Positions 23,774 to 37,026 of a stretch of DNA of 64,000 nucleotides are shown here, piece after piece; the first letter of the stretch is position 1; every line of letters starts with the position of its first letter. The position numbers were made by a program, and so were the translations under genes. A model generated the notes under the pieces. The model searched no databases, was not told the origin of the DNA, and worked only from the letters and a program-made list of their open reading frames with translations. The stretch is from Lasiosphaeria ovina (taxonomy: Eukaryota > Ascomycota > Sordariomycetes > Sordariales > Lasiosphaeriaceae), in contig JAULSN010000008.1 of the NCBI GenBank assembly GCA_033439765.1, positions 930,001 through 994,000 of the forward strand, written 5' to 3'.

Positions 23774-26700
23774 GATTGATGGATAAATCCCAGATAGTGC
23801 CGCCGTGGTTCCGGGGTCGTAGGCCTGGACCATCATGCTCGGAACAGCTGGTGAGCGATAAACGGCGAAGAAGACGACGGCGAGCGTATCTGCGCCGGCT
23901 TGTCTAGAAAGCCCCTAATTTTGCATCAATTTGGCGGTGGAGCATGGCCTTTCGTTGACGTGACGTTTGGTGGAAATAGGTGCTGCCAGAGAGGAGGGGG
24001 CAGTTGTCTCGAGATGCTAAGCGGAAGCAATGGCGAAGCATTTGATTTGATCCAAGCTGAAGGCATCTGTCTACGTCTCGAGGGCGATTTTGGGGGATAG
24101 CGGCGACTGAGAGACTGGTCTAGAAGACTGCTCAAATTGAAGTCTGGCCCGTCATGGATGCACCCTTGACGAAGGTAATCGTGTCAAGTGTCCCAGTGAG
24201 CCAACTTGGATAGGTAGGTAGGTATTAAGATGAGCAGGCCCGACGTTCTCGTCGTTAGGATCATCCGCGGCCTGTGAGAGAGTTTGGGTGACGATAAAGT
24301 ACTATACTACTGAGGAAATCGGGGCCGAGCCAGTGAGCGGCGGATGACGTTGAGCATGGGACATATATCGAGACCGGCTGGCCAAGCCAAGCTGGGACGC
24401 GTCAAGTCGAACCGACTCCCAGGATAGCCCTGCGGAACTTGAGAACCGAGGCGGCGGGCTGGGGATAGGCAAGTGCAGAGTAATTGGCCAGGGGACGCTT
24501 GTAAAGCAGAGCACGAACAAGAATGGGGATGATGGGGACGATGGAGTTGGCTCAAGCTCGCCGAGCAGTACCAGGACAGTCGAGGTGACAGACCAAGGTA
24601 TGGAAGTCAAGGTAGGTTAGGCACCTTAGTTTCGAGGCGGAACGGCAGGTAGGTGGGTATGGAAACAGCCAGGCCTAAATTGGCCACAACTGCGGCTTCC
24701 GAGATACGGTTGATGAGATGTCGAGTTGTCCTTGGATTTAAACGCGAAACTCCCATATTCATCCCCAACCCGGGTTCGGTCATGGGGCACCGTCCACCTT
24801 ACTGGTTGGCGGATCTCAACGGCTTCCAAAAACCCCACTGCCCATCCCTTAGCCTTAGCCAAATAGATAGGTAGGCAGCTGGCTGAGGTGCTTGTGCGTC
24901 CTGAGAAATGCCTCTGGGACTTGAGATGGATTCTTTGTAGGGCTCCGGCCGGTGTTTCTTTGGCCAACTGTAGCTCACAGCTGGGAATAAACTTGAACAA
25001 GTCGAGGACGAAAAGAGCCTGCAAGAGTGCTACTGGGCATGCACGAACAAAGATGGAAGTCTTGACAGGTAACCTCACCGAGCCAGGACATCCTTCCTAA
25101 GAGGGCAAAGTCGAATCTGGACTTCGCATCTTGGGGGCAGGTAACGATACAGCTAAGCTCAACGACAGTGAAGATGGCAAGAGAACGGACCAAGCTGTAT
25201 CTTGGTGGAGCGTAGGTACGATGGACACCCACCCCGGACATGTCAACCTCCTCCTACCTATAGCTTGGAGCGGAGCTAGGATCCTCTCGACTACGTGGTT
25301 GGATGCGGGGAGAAGAGGGGGACGCAGGTCGAGTGGGGACGACCAGCATTGAGAGAGAGCTCCGAAGTTGCACATTTGAGGGGGGCGGGTGCGAGAGGAG
25401 CCCAGATGCGCATGCAGTCCATCAGGTGTTGCATGCAATTGCCTCAAGCGAGAATTCGTCACCCAACCGAACGTGCGGAATACAGCCAGTAGAGCGAACC
25501 GAGGCTCTCCACTTGGTCTATTCGTACATCTTTCGCGACCGATACCGTGGGATCTGTGAGGTTCCCGGCCTCCCGCTGCCGCTCATGGGACGACTTTGAC
25601 GGACTGTGTCTGAAGTAGAGGGCGCTGGGTGTTGCATCAGCTAGGGCTTCCGCACTATTTGCAAGGTTTGCGCTCTACAGAACCTGAGATTATACTTTCA
25701 GAGGAGACGGGTGTGGGGTTGGCGGGCTCTAGGCCCGTCATCTCACCAGGACATCTTTTAGTTAGATCTGTCTCCCGTTGGGTTGTGGAGGTCCAGAACC
25801 ATTCCGTGCAGCCCTTCTTATCTCCAACAACCGTTATGTGACGTCTGCCCGGCCCCGGGGGTTGATTCTGAGTACATGCCAGTTGAAGGTAAGATAGTCC
25901 ACAACTCCTTCCTCAAACAAGGAAGTTGTGTAAATATTGAACTTCCAATCGATGAATCCCCACTTTACAGTACGGTACAGTACCTCACCTTATTTACCGA
26001 AATAAGGGGTCTGGTCCTTCCCTCCTGGCTTTACAGGCGCCAAGTCACCGTGAGACCGCTATTTCGTTTGGTGAATTTTGTCAGCTCGCTCCTTCCTTCA
26101 GTTCATGACTTTGGCCAGCTCCCCAGTTCGAAATTAGGTAAGTAGGTATCCTTTTCCAGCACGCAAATAAGTCATGGACGCAGACGCAGATCATGGCTCG
26201 AAGTGGGGCGTAGTTGCTCAAAGAATAGGACGATGTTCTGCCAGTTTGGTGCTTTGGCTTTAGGAAATTCCCGACGATGCAAAGAGTGCTTCAGCATCAG
26301 ACGCGAACCAGAAAATCAGACAAAAAAGTTTCGCAACAGACCGCTCTGCGTTACAACACACATCATGCTTTGTGGTAATTTAGCCATCATCTCCCCCTCA
26401 CCCACAAACCACAAAGGGCATGCTGGCTGGGCATGCAACTGGTTCAATAGAATACACACCGCTGTACGGATAGCTCCCTCTCCCGTCTGGGACCAAGGTC
26501 CTGCCTGGGCTATACGGCTTATATCGGATTTCTTCTCGGCGGCCTTATTCAGGGTGCACATTTCAGTCTGTGCCATCGGTAGACTAGATTCCAATGAGCC
26601 GCGTTGAGCCGGCGACCATTGTCTCTACTTCTAGTGGACATGTCCCTGTCGCCTTCAGATACCACTGCTGGGTTGGCCCACAGCCGCTGTCTCTCGGGCC

Positions 26701-29700
26701 ACTTCGCGGAATACGGCCCCAAGGCCCGTGAGTATGCCCGAGCATCTCGAAGCTCAATAAGCTTCTGTTTGCCGCGCCAATGGGGTGCCATCAATCTGGC
26801 CTGTCGATATACCGTGCTGCCTTTCCCGGCTGGGCGCCGCCTGCCTCCCCGACCAGCCAAGGCAACGCCTCCTGGCAGTTTTCATCTAGGTAGGTTGGTC
26901 GTTCTGTCATGTAGAAAGGACCCGACATCCGGCTTTTGCAGCATACCTAAGGTACCCTAATTCTTTCTTACATCGACTACCTGCCAGTCGACATCTTACA
27001 GCAATTGGATAAGTCCGTCCAAGGTTTCGGGCCCGCAACTGTTGCTGGGCACTCTACCTCTCGACTAAAGTATCCGTACTCGTTTTGTACTGTACATACT
27101 TGTCTAGGAACTACGGATACCACGAGCTGAACTGCCTTAGGCTGGAAGCAAGTTGCATCCTAGTCACCTACGGCTATGAACCTTCCGAGATTTTGCACTT
27201 GCCTCTCGTCTACGAAGTAGCTTCCCCTCATTCGAGATCAGCGCAGCACCAAGAACCGCCGAGGCCGCCTTGGATCTGGAAATCGGTTCTTGGCTCTGAG
27301 ACTACAGTGGCACGGGCACCTGAGCCACTCGCTAAATCAAGCGGTTCTGGGGGATCCCAGTTCCCCCGCAATTTCGAGCCCTATACCCGGGCGCCTTTCC
27401 AGGATATAGCTGCAGAATGGGATGAACCGTCACCAAGTCCACAAAGGGAAAGAGTGAAATGCTTTAAACGGGGAACCAGGAGCCGGAAGGGCGCCAAGCA
27501 ACAAATCTCACATGGTATCGGCTGCCCCGATGATTTTCGCAATGGTTTCCGGCCGACTTGCTCCCTCCCCTCTGCGATCCAAATGCTTGGAAGAAACCGA
27601 GCTGATGGCTCTCACGGTTCTGTTCACCAATCTAAATATTCTCTGGCAGGCGGGTCGATCCCAGCAAGAATCCAGAATTGCACACAGGTTTTCCTGGTTG
27701 ATTCGACCAGTAGATTTAGTTGATGGACACGCCATGGCCTTCCGGTGTCAGTTCTCAACATGGCCCTTCTCAACACCCAAACAAGCTGGAAATCAAGCGC
27801 TTTACCTCCTTGTGTTTCATGAGAAGCATCGATGTCTCATAAAAGTCCCCAGTCGCCATGTGGCCTACAAGCAAATGACCTCACGAAGCGTGTCCATCCA
27901 GTCTGCTGTCATATCGACTTCCGGGAACTCGGAGCCGAGGGATGTGACTGCGCACAGCCCACAATTCTAACGGCAAAACTAAGTAGATCTTCCAGACTTC
28001 ACTTATACAAAGGAAGACAAGGATTCATGCAGGCACAAACGCACTAGATGCGGGAAGTGGACGGACGCTGAATTCTTAGCCCTCTTAGTGAGCTTGAGCT
28101 CCAAGCCACCCAACTGTAGGCAAATGCTTTCCATCTACTGCCCTAACTGCGCATCTTAGGAGCACGCGGAAACATCTCGGCTGCATATCCTCGCCAGCAA
28201 TGCCCGCATCAACATAGGCCCGATTCTACATTGCTATGGCCGCAGGCTCAGTTATATAACAACTCGGTATGAATGAGCTCTGCCTAGGCTTTGTGGCTAC
28301 CCCGTCATTTCGTCAGCCCCCCCTTTCGCTTCCCCACGTCCATTAGCTCCGGTAGTTGGCCCAGAGCCACTCGCTACTGTTGAACGGCACGTCGTCCCGT
28401 GGGGACTTCCAGGTGGAGATCAGGTGCCGGGTCGAGGCTCATCTCGGTTGTGGCTAACCTGACTGAGCTCCCCATTTGCCAGGCTGCCACACTGCGCGGT
28501 TTGTGGCCCAGAGACAGGAAGCCTCCCGCTAGTACCGCCACGGGAAGGCCCTGGTTCCGCCTCATACCGAGAGCTACACTACTCGATGGCATCTGCGGTG
28601 TCCGCCTCTGCTCGTATCTATCGTCTACTACCAGCAAAAGATATCCTCGTCTTCTCGAGGCTCGTCGTCAATGTATAGCCCCGCTCTCCTCGCCGCTGAG
28701 ATAATGTCCCAGTTTATACATATTCTTAGACATTCATGTTTTGGACGTCAAATGCGAGCCTGGATTATCTGATCAATAGTATTCTGTACGTAGCCGTAGA
28801 AACAAGCAAACCTATGAACGAGCCTTCAAAATTAGGAGTTGACATCATCACTGTGTATATCATATGACGACAAGAGCCATCTCCGGATGTCACCTGATCA
28901 CCTCGTGGCCACAAATGAGCCAAAACACCTGACCAACCACGGTTTGCATACATACTTAACATACACTGCCGATTCGGTGCGCTGCTTACGTCTTACTTCC
29001 CACTTCCCCCTATCCTATCCTTTCTTTCTTTATTTACAATTCTTCCTAGCATGCTACCCCTTTTTGACCCCCGCTTTACTCCTTTACTTTCACACTTGTT
29101 TAGGAATCTATTCGTTCATTGTGACACAAAAAATACCCCCTCTCCCGGTGCTATGGCGAGCTTACCTACCAGGGCCCTCTAGGGTCTGGTAGAACTCCCA
29201 CTGCTCCTTTTATATATAGAAAACAACGCCCTGTCAACCACTTCTACAGCCCCCCTACCGGAGATTTATATCGTCTCACATTTATTTATCAAAATATTCA
29301 TATGAGTGTTGATCTCCATGGAGCGAGCTAGTAGTATCAACATACCCAGCGCTTTAGACCTACTGGCCCCATAATGGCGAGACAGGATATTCCAAGACAC
29401 CGGTAAGTAAACATGGACGTCAAACTTATAGTTAAGGTATGTCTTGGGGATTTGGCCCATATAAACACAAAATGATCTCATTTTAAGTCTTTGATGGTAT
29501 GGAACCCCAGCTAAATCCAAGCCGGGGATAATGTCTCCTCTTGTTGCTCCCTTTCCCTGCCCCCTTACACCTATATGCCGTTCAGTTCCTGCCATGTACA
29601 TAGGGGTGTTATCTAGCGAACAATGGCATCTTATGCCCCCAGACCCATATCATGCTTTAGAATCTATGCCGCCAACCCCCACACCCATCATGTCGTAATA

Positions 29701-30027
29701 CGTCAATGTCGTTATAAAGGCCGATGGCTGTCAAATCTATACAAGATCTGGTCCAACACCAGCTGCTCTCGGGGCATTCTCGTAGAATTTGATGTAGTCT
29801 ACAAGGGATCATATCAGCTCCCGTAGATATTCGATAGGGCTCGAGCTGAACTTCAACCAATGTCAGCTCGAACTTGTAGGGGCGGTTGAATAGCGCCCAA
29901 CCCCCGTCACAGCTAATTAGGTACGCACCAAATGGTCTAACTATGCAATTGGCGATAGCAAGTTGGTTGCCGGCTCAGCTATCCTGGCCGTGGGGCCCTC
30001 TTTATTGCTTCCAAAGCTCGAGCCACA
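23774..30027. other. 6.2-kb gene-poor region
   Basis: Contains the long 5' region of the transcription factor gene and then mixed-composition DNA. Open frames exist (for example 27512-27970 +, and 27508-27735 -) but none has a domain, a supported start or plausible splicing that I can defend. I saw no transposon ends, tRNA or long repeats. Confidence 0.4.
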
Positions 30028-32307
30028 TCAGAATAATGCCCTTCCGCTCGCGAGCCGGACAAAACTGTATGGTACATTCTGGCCGACTAGGAGCCGGAGA
30101 GTCTCGACCGTAGTGAACGCCGTGACATCTGCGGAACCGTACGCAGCAAAGCCGCTCTGCTGCGCAATTAGACCGGGGTCTCCCTTGCGAGGGACCGAGC
30201 CGTCTGCGAGGTCGAGGAAAACTTTGCGAGAGTTTCCAGATCCTCGGGATCCAAAAACCCGAACCAGCATGCTGACTAGAGTGCTCTTTTCTGGCCCAAG
30301 GGCGCTTACAACCACAAATGGCGAGCCTGCTCCCGAACCTGCACCATTTGAGCTGACCATACGCGCCCTCTGAAGGCTCTCGAGGCTATTAAATGGCTCA
30401 ATGAGAAGATCTCTCGCAAGTGCTGGCGGGACTTTGAAGCCAACTGTGTACACTTTCCCAACCTTGAGAGCTTTGAGGGCAAAGATGGCGCTGGCCGCGT
30501 CATCGCCCGACGATGCTAGAACGACGGCAGCACGCCCAAAATAGGCGGAGGGGGCAAGGTCTCTGGTTAATGTGCTTAGAATTCCCTTCCACGACGCGTT
30601 TTCAAATACGAGAGACGTGTTCGGTGGAATGCCGGTTTGCACCGAGGCAAGAGGACCAAACGAGTCTCCATTCTCGTGACGAGAAGGGCTTGACGGCATC
30701 GATGCCGGCGCCGAAGACGAGGATCCAGTAGAGCTCGGCCGCAATATGATCGTATCAACCATACCAATCAGCTGGGCCGCTTCGCTGAGAACCGGCCCCG
30801 CGCCAGAGTTGGGAGCCGTCAAAAGACTGCTGCTTGCCATGAGGCTCGCGAACGAGACGGCCGGGTTGAGATAAGCACCGCCAAAATCCTTCTGGTTGCA
30901 CCACATCTCTATGAAGCTTGGCCCCTTAAGCTGCCGCTCAACCACAGAGAAGTGATGTGGCAAGCCTAACTCGTTGAAACATTTCTCGTAGAATGGCGCC
31001 TGAGGCGTAGCGCTTCGGGTTGAAGGGCTGCCGATGCCGTAAATATTCTTCTTGGGCAGCTGCCCCAGCAACGCCAACGCCTGGTTAATCTCGGATGCGC
31101 TCATCTGGCCCGGTGCTGCAATGATAGGTAAGAGTGGATGTGTGATTGGTGTAAAGACTCGGTTGAGGGTCCGGGAGAACTGCCCCGTCTCGCCCATGTT
31201 CACAGCCGATAGCGGAGGCGAGTCGGGATATTGAGCCCTCATGCTGGACCGAAAGTACTCCAACTCGAAATTCTCGTTGTGGTCTTTGATTATCGCAATC
31301 ATCTTCACAATGTCTGCGTAGCGCCTGGATTCCAGAAAAACGGACTCGGCCTGTTTTGACGGCCACTTGAAGTTGCCAGAGAAGTCGTGAAAAGCAGACA
31401 TGATCCGGCTGTTGCCTCGCTGCTCATAAAGCTTCCGCCTAATCGTCTCGGGGAGCCAAAGCTCAACGTCGATGTACTCAACACCCCACTGGATGGCGCG
31501 ATAGAGATACTCGTAGTACAAATCCTGGTTGTCCATGGGAAATCGGCCGTTCTCCTTGGTACACCTTGTCGTGAAAATGATGGGCAACTCGGTTCTCTGG
31601 CGGAGTAGCATCACCTGCTCACCGACGTAGCTGAGGCTGGGGATTGCAGAGAATGTTCCGTCGCTAAGCGGCTCCTTGAGAAGATCAACCCTGAGTTCGA
31701 CGGCATCTGACCCCACAGTCAAGATGTCTATGTTTGGAAGCGCGGCGTGGACATCTGGGAATGTCGTTGATATGAAGTAGGTCCTCGGTTTTGCCATCAG
31801 AGTCTCGTGGTGATTCAACTGTCCGAGCGTGTGTGAGATGAATCGGGATAAATCCCGCCGAAAAAAGGGCGCATCTGTATAGAGAAACTCGTAGTCGCAG
31901 TGTTCCGAGAGGTAGACGTCAGGGGGCATGCCGAGGTTGACGCAGTGCGCGTTGATGGCAACAACGGATGCCGTGTTTCGTATCGCGATGTCAGCCTTTG
32001 CTCCTGTTGCAAAGACACCGACAACCAGACCCTGGTCCTCTCGACTCGCCTCTGTGAAGCTGTTGTTTAGGCGGTAGGGTTTTCCCAAGACTTCGGAAAA
32101 TACCGCCACAATCTTGTCTTGCCCCTGGCCGTACATGATAACCACAGTTCTCGTATCTCCTCTTTGGGGTCCTCTTCCAAAGGTGAGATCGCCTGGGACG
32201 AGCGATGCCATTCCTCCAACGTCAACGTCCAAGGTTCGCGTGGGGCCGTTGATGCTCTGCGACCTTGCCGGCGTGGCCATTGGCTCCAAATGCTGGACCG
32301 CCGCCAT
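30028..32307 (-). CDS. QutR / qa-1S-like quinate pathway repressor homologue
   Basis: A single exon of 759 residues. Three domains match the C-terminal half of the pentafunctional AROM protein. A shikimate-kinase-like domain (about 50-170) has a degenerate P-loop: at the GxGK(S/T) position it reads GQGQDK. A type I dehydroquinase-like domain (about 175-400) has ELRVD, FTTRC, VELW, His307 (SAFHDFSG), Lys335 (ADIVKM) and PGQ. A shikimate-dehydrogenase-like domain (about 415-759) lacks the usual catalytic Lys (GGAYLNPAV). In the known QutR/qa-1S repressors this AROM-derived protein binds the activator and keeps quinate-use genes off. No quinate catabolic genes or activator lie in the window. An in-frame TAG two codons upstream supports the ATG, unless TCTAG is a splice acceptor for an upstream exon. 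Confidence 0.85.
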   Translation of the reverse strand: MAAVQHLEPMATPARSQSINGPTRTLDVDVGGMASLVPGDLTFGRGPQRGDTRTVVIMYGQGQDKIVAVFSEVLGKPYRLNNSFTEASREDQGLVVGVFATGAKADIAIRNTASVVAINAHCVNLGMPPDVYLSEHCDYEFLYTDAPFFRRDLSRFISHTLGQLNHHETLMAKPRTYFISTTFPDVHAALPNIDILTVGSDAVELRVDLLKEPLSDGTFSAIPSLSYVGEQVMLLRQRTELPIIFTTRCTKENGRFPMDNQDLYYEYLYRAIQWGVEYIDVELWLPETIRRKLYEQRGNSRIMSAFHDFSGNFKWPSKQAESVFLESRRYADIVKMIAIIKDHNENFELEYFRSSMRAQYPDSPPLSAVNMGETGQFSRTLNRVFTPITHPLLPIIAAPGQMSASEINQALALLGQLPKKNIYGIGSPSTRSATPQAPFYEKCFNELGLPHHFSVVERQLKGPSFIEMWCNQKDFGGAYLNPAVSFASLMASSSLLTAPNSGAGPVLSEAAQLIGMVDTIILRPSSTGSSSSAPASMPSSPSRHENGDSFGPLASVQTGIPPNTSLVFENASWKGILSTLTRDLAPSAYFGRAAVVLASSGDDAASAIFALKALKVGKVYTVGFKVPPALARDLLIEPFNSLESLQRARMVSSNGAGSGAGSPFVVVSALGPEKSTLVSMLVRVFGSRGSGNSRKVFLDLADGSVPRKGDPGLIAQQSGFAAYGSADVTAFTTVETLRLLVGQNVPYSFVRLASGRALF

Positions 32308-35300
32308 CGTCTAGATGTTCTGGTCCTCGATAGGGTGACAAGAAGCCGTAAACTGCCGTTGCGACCCCCTCCCCAGAGACTCAAGGTAGCACCTAGAAGT
32401 TCAGTTTCCGCCTTAGCCTCGTGTTCCCAGGGTGCCAGCCAGTAATAAGCAGGATCTCGTCTAAGAGTCCGCTGTGCATGGCCCCGGCCCCTGGAACAAC
32501 GAGAGATGGTCTGAAGATCCCGGAAAAGACTTCTCGTCGACTATTTCGACGACGAGAAGAGACACCTCTGCGGCGACGGGTGTCTTGACGAAAGCTTAGT
32601 TTATGGAAAGGAGTATCCAGGAGAAAGCTCGAGGGCGGGCGATTGGGGAGGTACCGTAGCTATGTCCAGGATACCGGATGGCCCTTATCGCGGTTAGGTG
32701 TACTGTACGGCCCTTGGTATCTTGCGAGTCAGAGCGAGTGGTTCTGTAGCCCTTGATGCCCAAGGCGGAAGCAGCGGTTCAGAGAAGACGGCGGCGATTT
32801 TGGGGCGCCTCTCCAGCCAACCGACGTGGTGCAACCAGAGAAGGCTGTGAATGGTTCGATCGAGGGGGGTTGATGGTACGAGCAGACAGAATGCTACGCT
32901 CCCACAACGCCAGAGATCCAGCAATGCGCACCAGAGCCTCACAGATTAGCCGCGAAGTCCGCAAGCAAATCAGGGGCACGAAGCAAAGCAGGTCAAGGCT
33001 CAAGGCAAGGGGCGTTGAAGCCGGTGGTAGCAGCAGATGTATTGCCACAGGGGCGGACTGGGCGTCATGGCACCCGGCAGCAGTCTTGAATATCTAGAGC
33101 ATGGAAGGGCAAGAGCAGCGCGGCGCAGCGCGAGGACGGCAACTAGGCGATAGATAGGGTATATTGGGCTCTGTGGCCGCGGAGAGCGCCAAGCCGTGCT
33201 GGATTTCCCCGATGTTTGTTTTACCGTCAGTCAGGCAGGCGGCTGGAACTGAGAGGGCCGACCTAGACGATGCAATAAGCCGCGAGGGCTATCGGCATGG
33301 CATGCCACTTCTGCGGGCCAGGGTACTGTGCTGGGCTCCACTGCTGGGGGCGGGAAGCAGCCCGAGGTAGGACTGGCTGGCCGCCAATAGCTGCGTCCTA
33401 TAGGTGCTTGAGAGCCTGAGCCAGAGCCTGAGCCTGAGCCTATCGACAGTTCCTGTTCCTCCTCATCGCATCGCATCGATACGCAAGGCAGGCAAGGTAG
33501 GGACAGCTGCTCCCGACAGCTGCAGTGACACTTGCACACGCCTCGACTGCTTATCGGATGCACTCTGCTGCTGCCCCGACTCGTCTCGCATGAAGCTGGC
33601 AGATGGGACGGTTCCGGACAGACCCGAACGATTCCGAGTCTTTGAGAGCCCGGCCAGGATGGGCGTAACCCCTAGACCTAGAGGTGGAGGCTACCGAGGC
33701 GGAAAGCAACCTCAAAAGAGACGGGATACCTTATGACCAAGGTCCTCGGCTTGTCTACCGACGGGCAAGACCCGAAGCTAAGGCACGAAGTAATCAGGTG
33801 TCAAACGGAATCCGCTAGAGACTAATGCAGCAAATTTGGCCGTCGACCTCGAGTTGAAGCTACCCGAAAGCCTCCGAATCGTGCCTGGCAAAATATGTGG
33901 TAGGGTGAGGTGAGGTGGTATGCTCCTGCCAGCTCTAGGCTACCAGAATCCGGGCTACAGAGGCACTTCCCACCAGTAACTGCCCTGGAGCTTCGACTGG
34001 GGGCCACCATTCGGGGAAAGTTGGAAGGAACGCCCACAGACAGCGGGCAGCAGCAGGGGTGCCCCCGCAGCACCTCCACATTTTCTCCATCTCTGGAGAA
34101 TCTCTTGCAGAATTCCGCCAATGGCAGATCTCTTGATGCCTTTGTCGACCGATCCCATGCAATGGCTTGACTTCCATGCTAAGGAGCTGGGCAAGCATAT
34201 CCAACCGCCTCTTTAACATGGACAGAACACTCTTTAGAACAGAAAACCGAGGCTCCCAGCAGGCCTGGTCCTTAGTATACTCGAGGACCCCTTGGAGGTG
34301 GTCAACCCGCCTTTCCCCCACCGTGGCATACGCGTCTCTTCCAAGCCTTGGCGCCATCCCGAGAATAGCACCCTCGGATTCCTGCCGTTTGGCATGCCGC
34401 GTTCAGGCTGAATGCAAAGAACAAGGGAAGGCGATCGCTCGAAGCCAGAGTAAGGGCTGGGAAAGATCTACCCGGATATCCCCATATTGCCTTGCAGCGC
34501 TGGGTGCGGGTAATTCTCCGAAATGGGCGATTCTACAGGCCAGTCGCTACGTGCAGCTTGGCTTCATTGGCTTCGCTTGGGCGAAGAGACCACTGATGCC
34601 CCTCTCTCTGTATGTCATCGCTTACGCATTTGCCATTGCCATTGCCAGTCTGGCGAGGGCACGTTACTGCCGGAAAAATGTCGAGCGAAGTCTTTCTGCG
34701 GCCAGACAGAAACAAGCCCTGGAGATACCGGTAGGGTAGGGGGATCCCGTTCAACGCTTTGTGGAACAAGGTGGGTGTAACTGTCTTCCTAAAGCTCATA
34801 GGGCAGTCTAGAAGTGTTCACATACGTCAACCATGACTACGATGTGCCTGTTTCATCTGCATTTTGCCTCGGTCAGTGTGGAAGTTATGGCAAGTGTTTA
34901 GCTGTTCGCCACACCGACCCCGTAAACAAACGAGGTTATCTACCCTCTACAAGCCATACTCAACCTCGCCAGCTGAACACAACGCGCATAACACGTACGA
35001 TTATAGCTGACCGTGTAATAAACTGGCAACAATAACCGGCGGACAAGACATTTGCGGAAAACGCAATTCTCGGTTCCAAGTTTGCAAGGATGTGATATAT
35101 GTACGTATGTATCGTATAATTAGACTTGAAGATAAGAGGCGAAACGAAACGAATAGTAGCGAACACCATGTGAGACGGACGGACCACAGTCGCACGGACG
35201 GAACAACCAGACGACGACACTGCTCGCTGGCACCCTACAGTTACAAACACAAACAAGCCCGATGACACGGAGAAATGCAAAGCCACCTACCCGGGTCGGA

Positions 35301-35555
35301 CGGATCGGACGAGCGCAAGGCGACCTCGCCAAACCCGTTCTCACATGCTTTGCCCCTTTTTCAGGTATCCTCTTCCCAACAGCCAATGTAGGCATGTAAG
35401 CGGGTAGATAGGCAGGTAGGTAGGTAGCCAGCCAGCCAACCAAACAGCCAGCCCCCTGAGCCCCGAGTAAAGTAAACAGGGAGGAACGACTCCGTCCCCA
35501 TCTTCCCCCAGAAGTTCAGAACCAAGCCCAAACCCGAAAATGACACACGCCTCTC
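32308..35555. other. Intergenic region upstream of the repressor homologue
   Basis: Promoter side of the quinate-repressor homologue (to about 33 kb), then mixed DNA and the 3' side of the dihydroorotate dehydrogenase gene. One possible coding relic (33955-34357) is listed separately. Confidence 0.4.
33955..34357 (-). pseudogene. Possible coding relic of unknown family
   Basis: Two minus-strand frames overlap and each reads like protein. One has DHLQGVLEYTKDQACWEP and SVLSMLKRRLDMLAQLL; the other, downstream, has AIGGILQEILQRWRKCGG. The helical, Leu/Lys-patterned segments suggest a real gene broken by a frameshift or split by a missed intron. I do not recognise the family. Confidence 0.25.
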
Positions 35556-36632
35556 TCACCACAGCCCCCCAAGCCCAGCCTCGATCTCCCCAAAGACACT
35601 TACGCCCCTGAGTCCCAGGCCCGTGCCGACGCCCACAACAGCAGCACCAACACTGCGCATGCGGCGGTAGCCGTCAGCATCGAGCACGCCACCAACGCCC
35701 ACGACCTGCATGTGAGCAAGCGCGGGGTCCGCGTCCAGCATCCGCCGCAGCGTGGCCACGTTGCCGAGGGCGAGCGGGTGCAGCGGCGCACCGCCAAGAC
35801 CGCCGACGCCCGGCGCCGGGAGCACAGGATCAAGACCAGTAGCGGACAGCACGAGGCACGAGCCGAGCGTGTTGGTCGCGGTGAGGAAGCTGACGGGCGA
35901 CATGCCGCTGGCATCGGTGCCCGTGGCGGCCAGCGCGTCCATCAGCGCGCGGAACTGCGCGGCGTGCGTGTACGGGGGCGTTTTGAGGCCGAAGGGGATG
36001 CGCGGGAGGTCTGCTGCTGGTCCGTTGTTGGTGCTAGCGGCGGCGGCAGCGGCAGAGAGCGCGGCGAGGTACTCGGCCAGGGCGTCGCGCGAGTAGGCAG
36101 GCGGCGGCTTGTCGGGGATGTTGGGGCAGCTGAGGTTGACCTCGACGGCGAGCGGGAGCGCGACGTGGCGCTGCGCGGCGGCCACGAGCCGGTAGCTGGC
36201 GGCCACCTCGGCCGGCGTGCCGGTGACCGAGACGATGAAGCCCTTTGTCGGCCTGGCTGTCTTTTGCTGGCCCTCTTGTTGTTGCTGCTCGTCTGATATC
36301 GTCTTGATGAAGCCTAGATACGTTTCCAAAGTGTGCGGGCTGTAGCCGAGGCAGTTGAGGCTTGCGTTTTTGGCGCTGTCGTAGCTCTCGGCGAGCTGGG
36401 CCGCCGTGACGTCTGGGCTGGACGCCGCGTGCGTGGCGGCGTCGAAGAGCACGTACTGGTGCTTGCTGGGATCGTGCTCGAAGCCGCCGATGAGCGAGGT
36501 CCGAGTGGTGACGGCACCTGTCGATGTACAAGAGTAAAGGCTCCGGAGGTCATCCAGCGTGGTTGCCCAGGGGTTTGCAGAGTTGACAAGGGGCGGATCA
36601 ATGTCCAACACCGGGGGTTCGTTGTTCACCAT
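35556..36632 (-). CDS. URA1: Dihydroorotate dehydrogenase, class 1A (URA1-like, cytosolic)
   Basis: An FMN-dependent (beta/alpha)8-barrel enzyme of 358 residues that oxidises dihydroorotate to orotate in pyrimidine synthesis. Class 1A features are the motif NLSCPNIP with the catalytic Cys (about residue 169), no N-terminal mitochondrial or membrane extension, and a phosphate-binding loop near the end (VVGVGGVLDADGYRRM). Class 1A enzymes use soluble acceptors such as fumarate, whereas most fungi rely on the mitochondrial class 2 enzyme; class 1A copies in filamentous fungi may have other substrates. The ATG at 36632 (MVNNEPPVLDIDPP) is the first in frame. An insert rich in Ala and Ser (about 195-210) is unusual. 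Dihydroorotase, the preceding step, is encoded 7.6 kb away. The gene symbol reflects the family, not proven orthology. Confidence 0.85.
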   Translation of the reverse strand: MVNNEPPVLDIDPPLVNSANPWATTLDDLRSLYSCTSTGAVTTRTSLIGGFEHDPSKHQYVLFDAATHAASSPDVTAAQLAESYDSAKNASLNCLGYSPHTLETYLGFIKTISDEQQQQEGQQKTARPTKGFIVSVTGTPAEVAASYRLVAAAQRHVALPLAVEVNLSCPNIPDKPPPAYSRDALAEYLAALSAAAAAASTNNGPAADLPRIPFGLKTPPYTHAAQFRALMDALAATGTDASGMSPVSFLTATNTLGSCLVLSATGLDPVLPAPGVGGLGGAPLHPLALGNVATLRRMLDADPALAHMQVVGVGGVLDADGYRRMRSVGAAVVGVGTGLGLRGVSVFGEIEAGLGGLW

Positions 36633-37026
36633 GGCGGCTTTTGTCACACGTCACGCGCTCCCTCCTTTTATTTCTTCTGACTGCCTGAAGGTTCCAATCG
36701 CTCGGATACCAAATATTACACTTTGTCTATGTGGAGGATGTAGAACCCCCTTTTCGCGAGAATGAGATGCTCTACTCTGCTTTACCGTTCCCTCTCAACT
36801 AGAGCGGGGTTCTTGGGCCGTTGATGGGCCGTTGATAAGATAACAAATAGATCTATGTAGCTGGAGACCCCGCTTGAGGGGCTGCGGAGAGAAGAGAGTA
36901 AGAGGGAGGAAGCAACCGACATGATAGACAGAGACGGCGAGAACAGGGAAGCTACCCAAGAGACTTATACCTTGTTGGCTGTCAGTACTGTACTGTCAGC
37001 GTCGCCTCCATTCTGACCGTCCTCGA
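36633..37026. promoter_or_regulatory. Spacer between SFM1 3' end and DHODH start
   Basis: 394 bp. Must contain the DHODH promoter and the SFM1 terminator; both genes are on the minus strand. Confidence 0.45.

Noticed and set aside
27512..27970. 152-codon plus-strand frame and an overlapping minus-strand frame in the gene-poor region
   Set aside because: The minus-strand frame reads somewhat like protein, but I could not find a domain, start or splice structure to support a gene.
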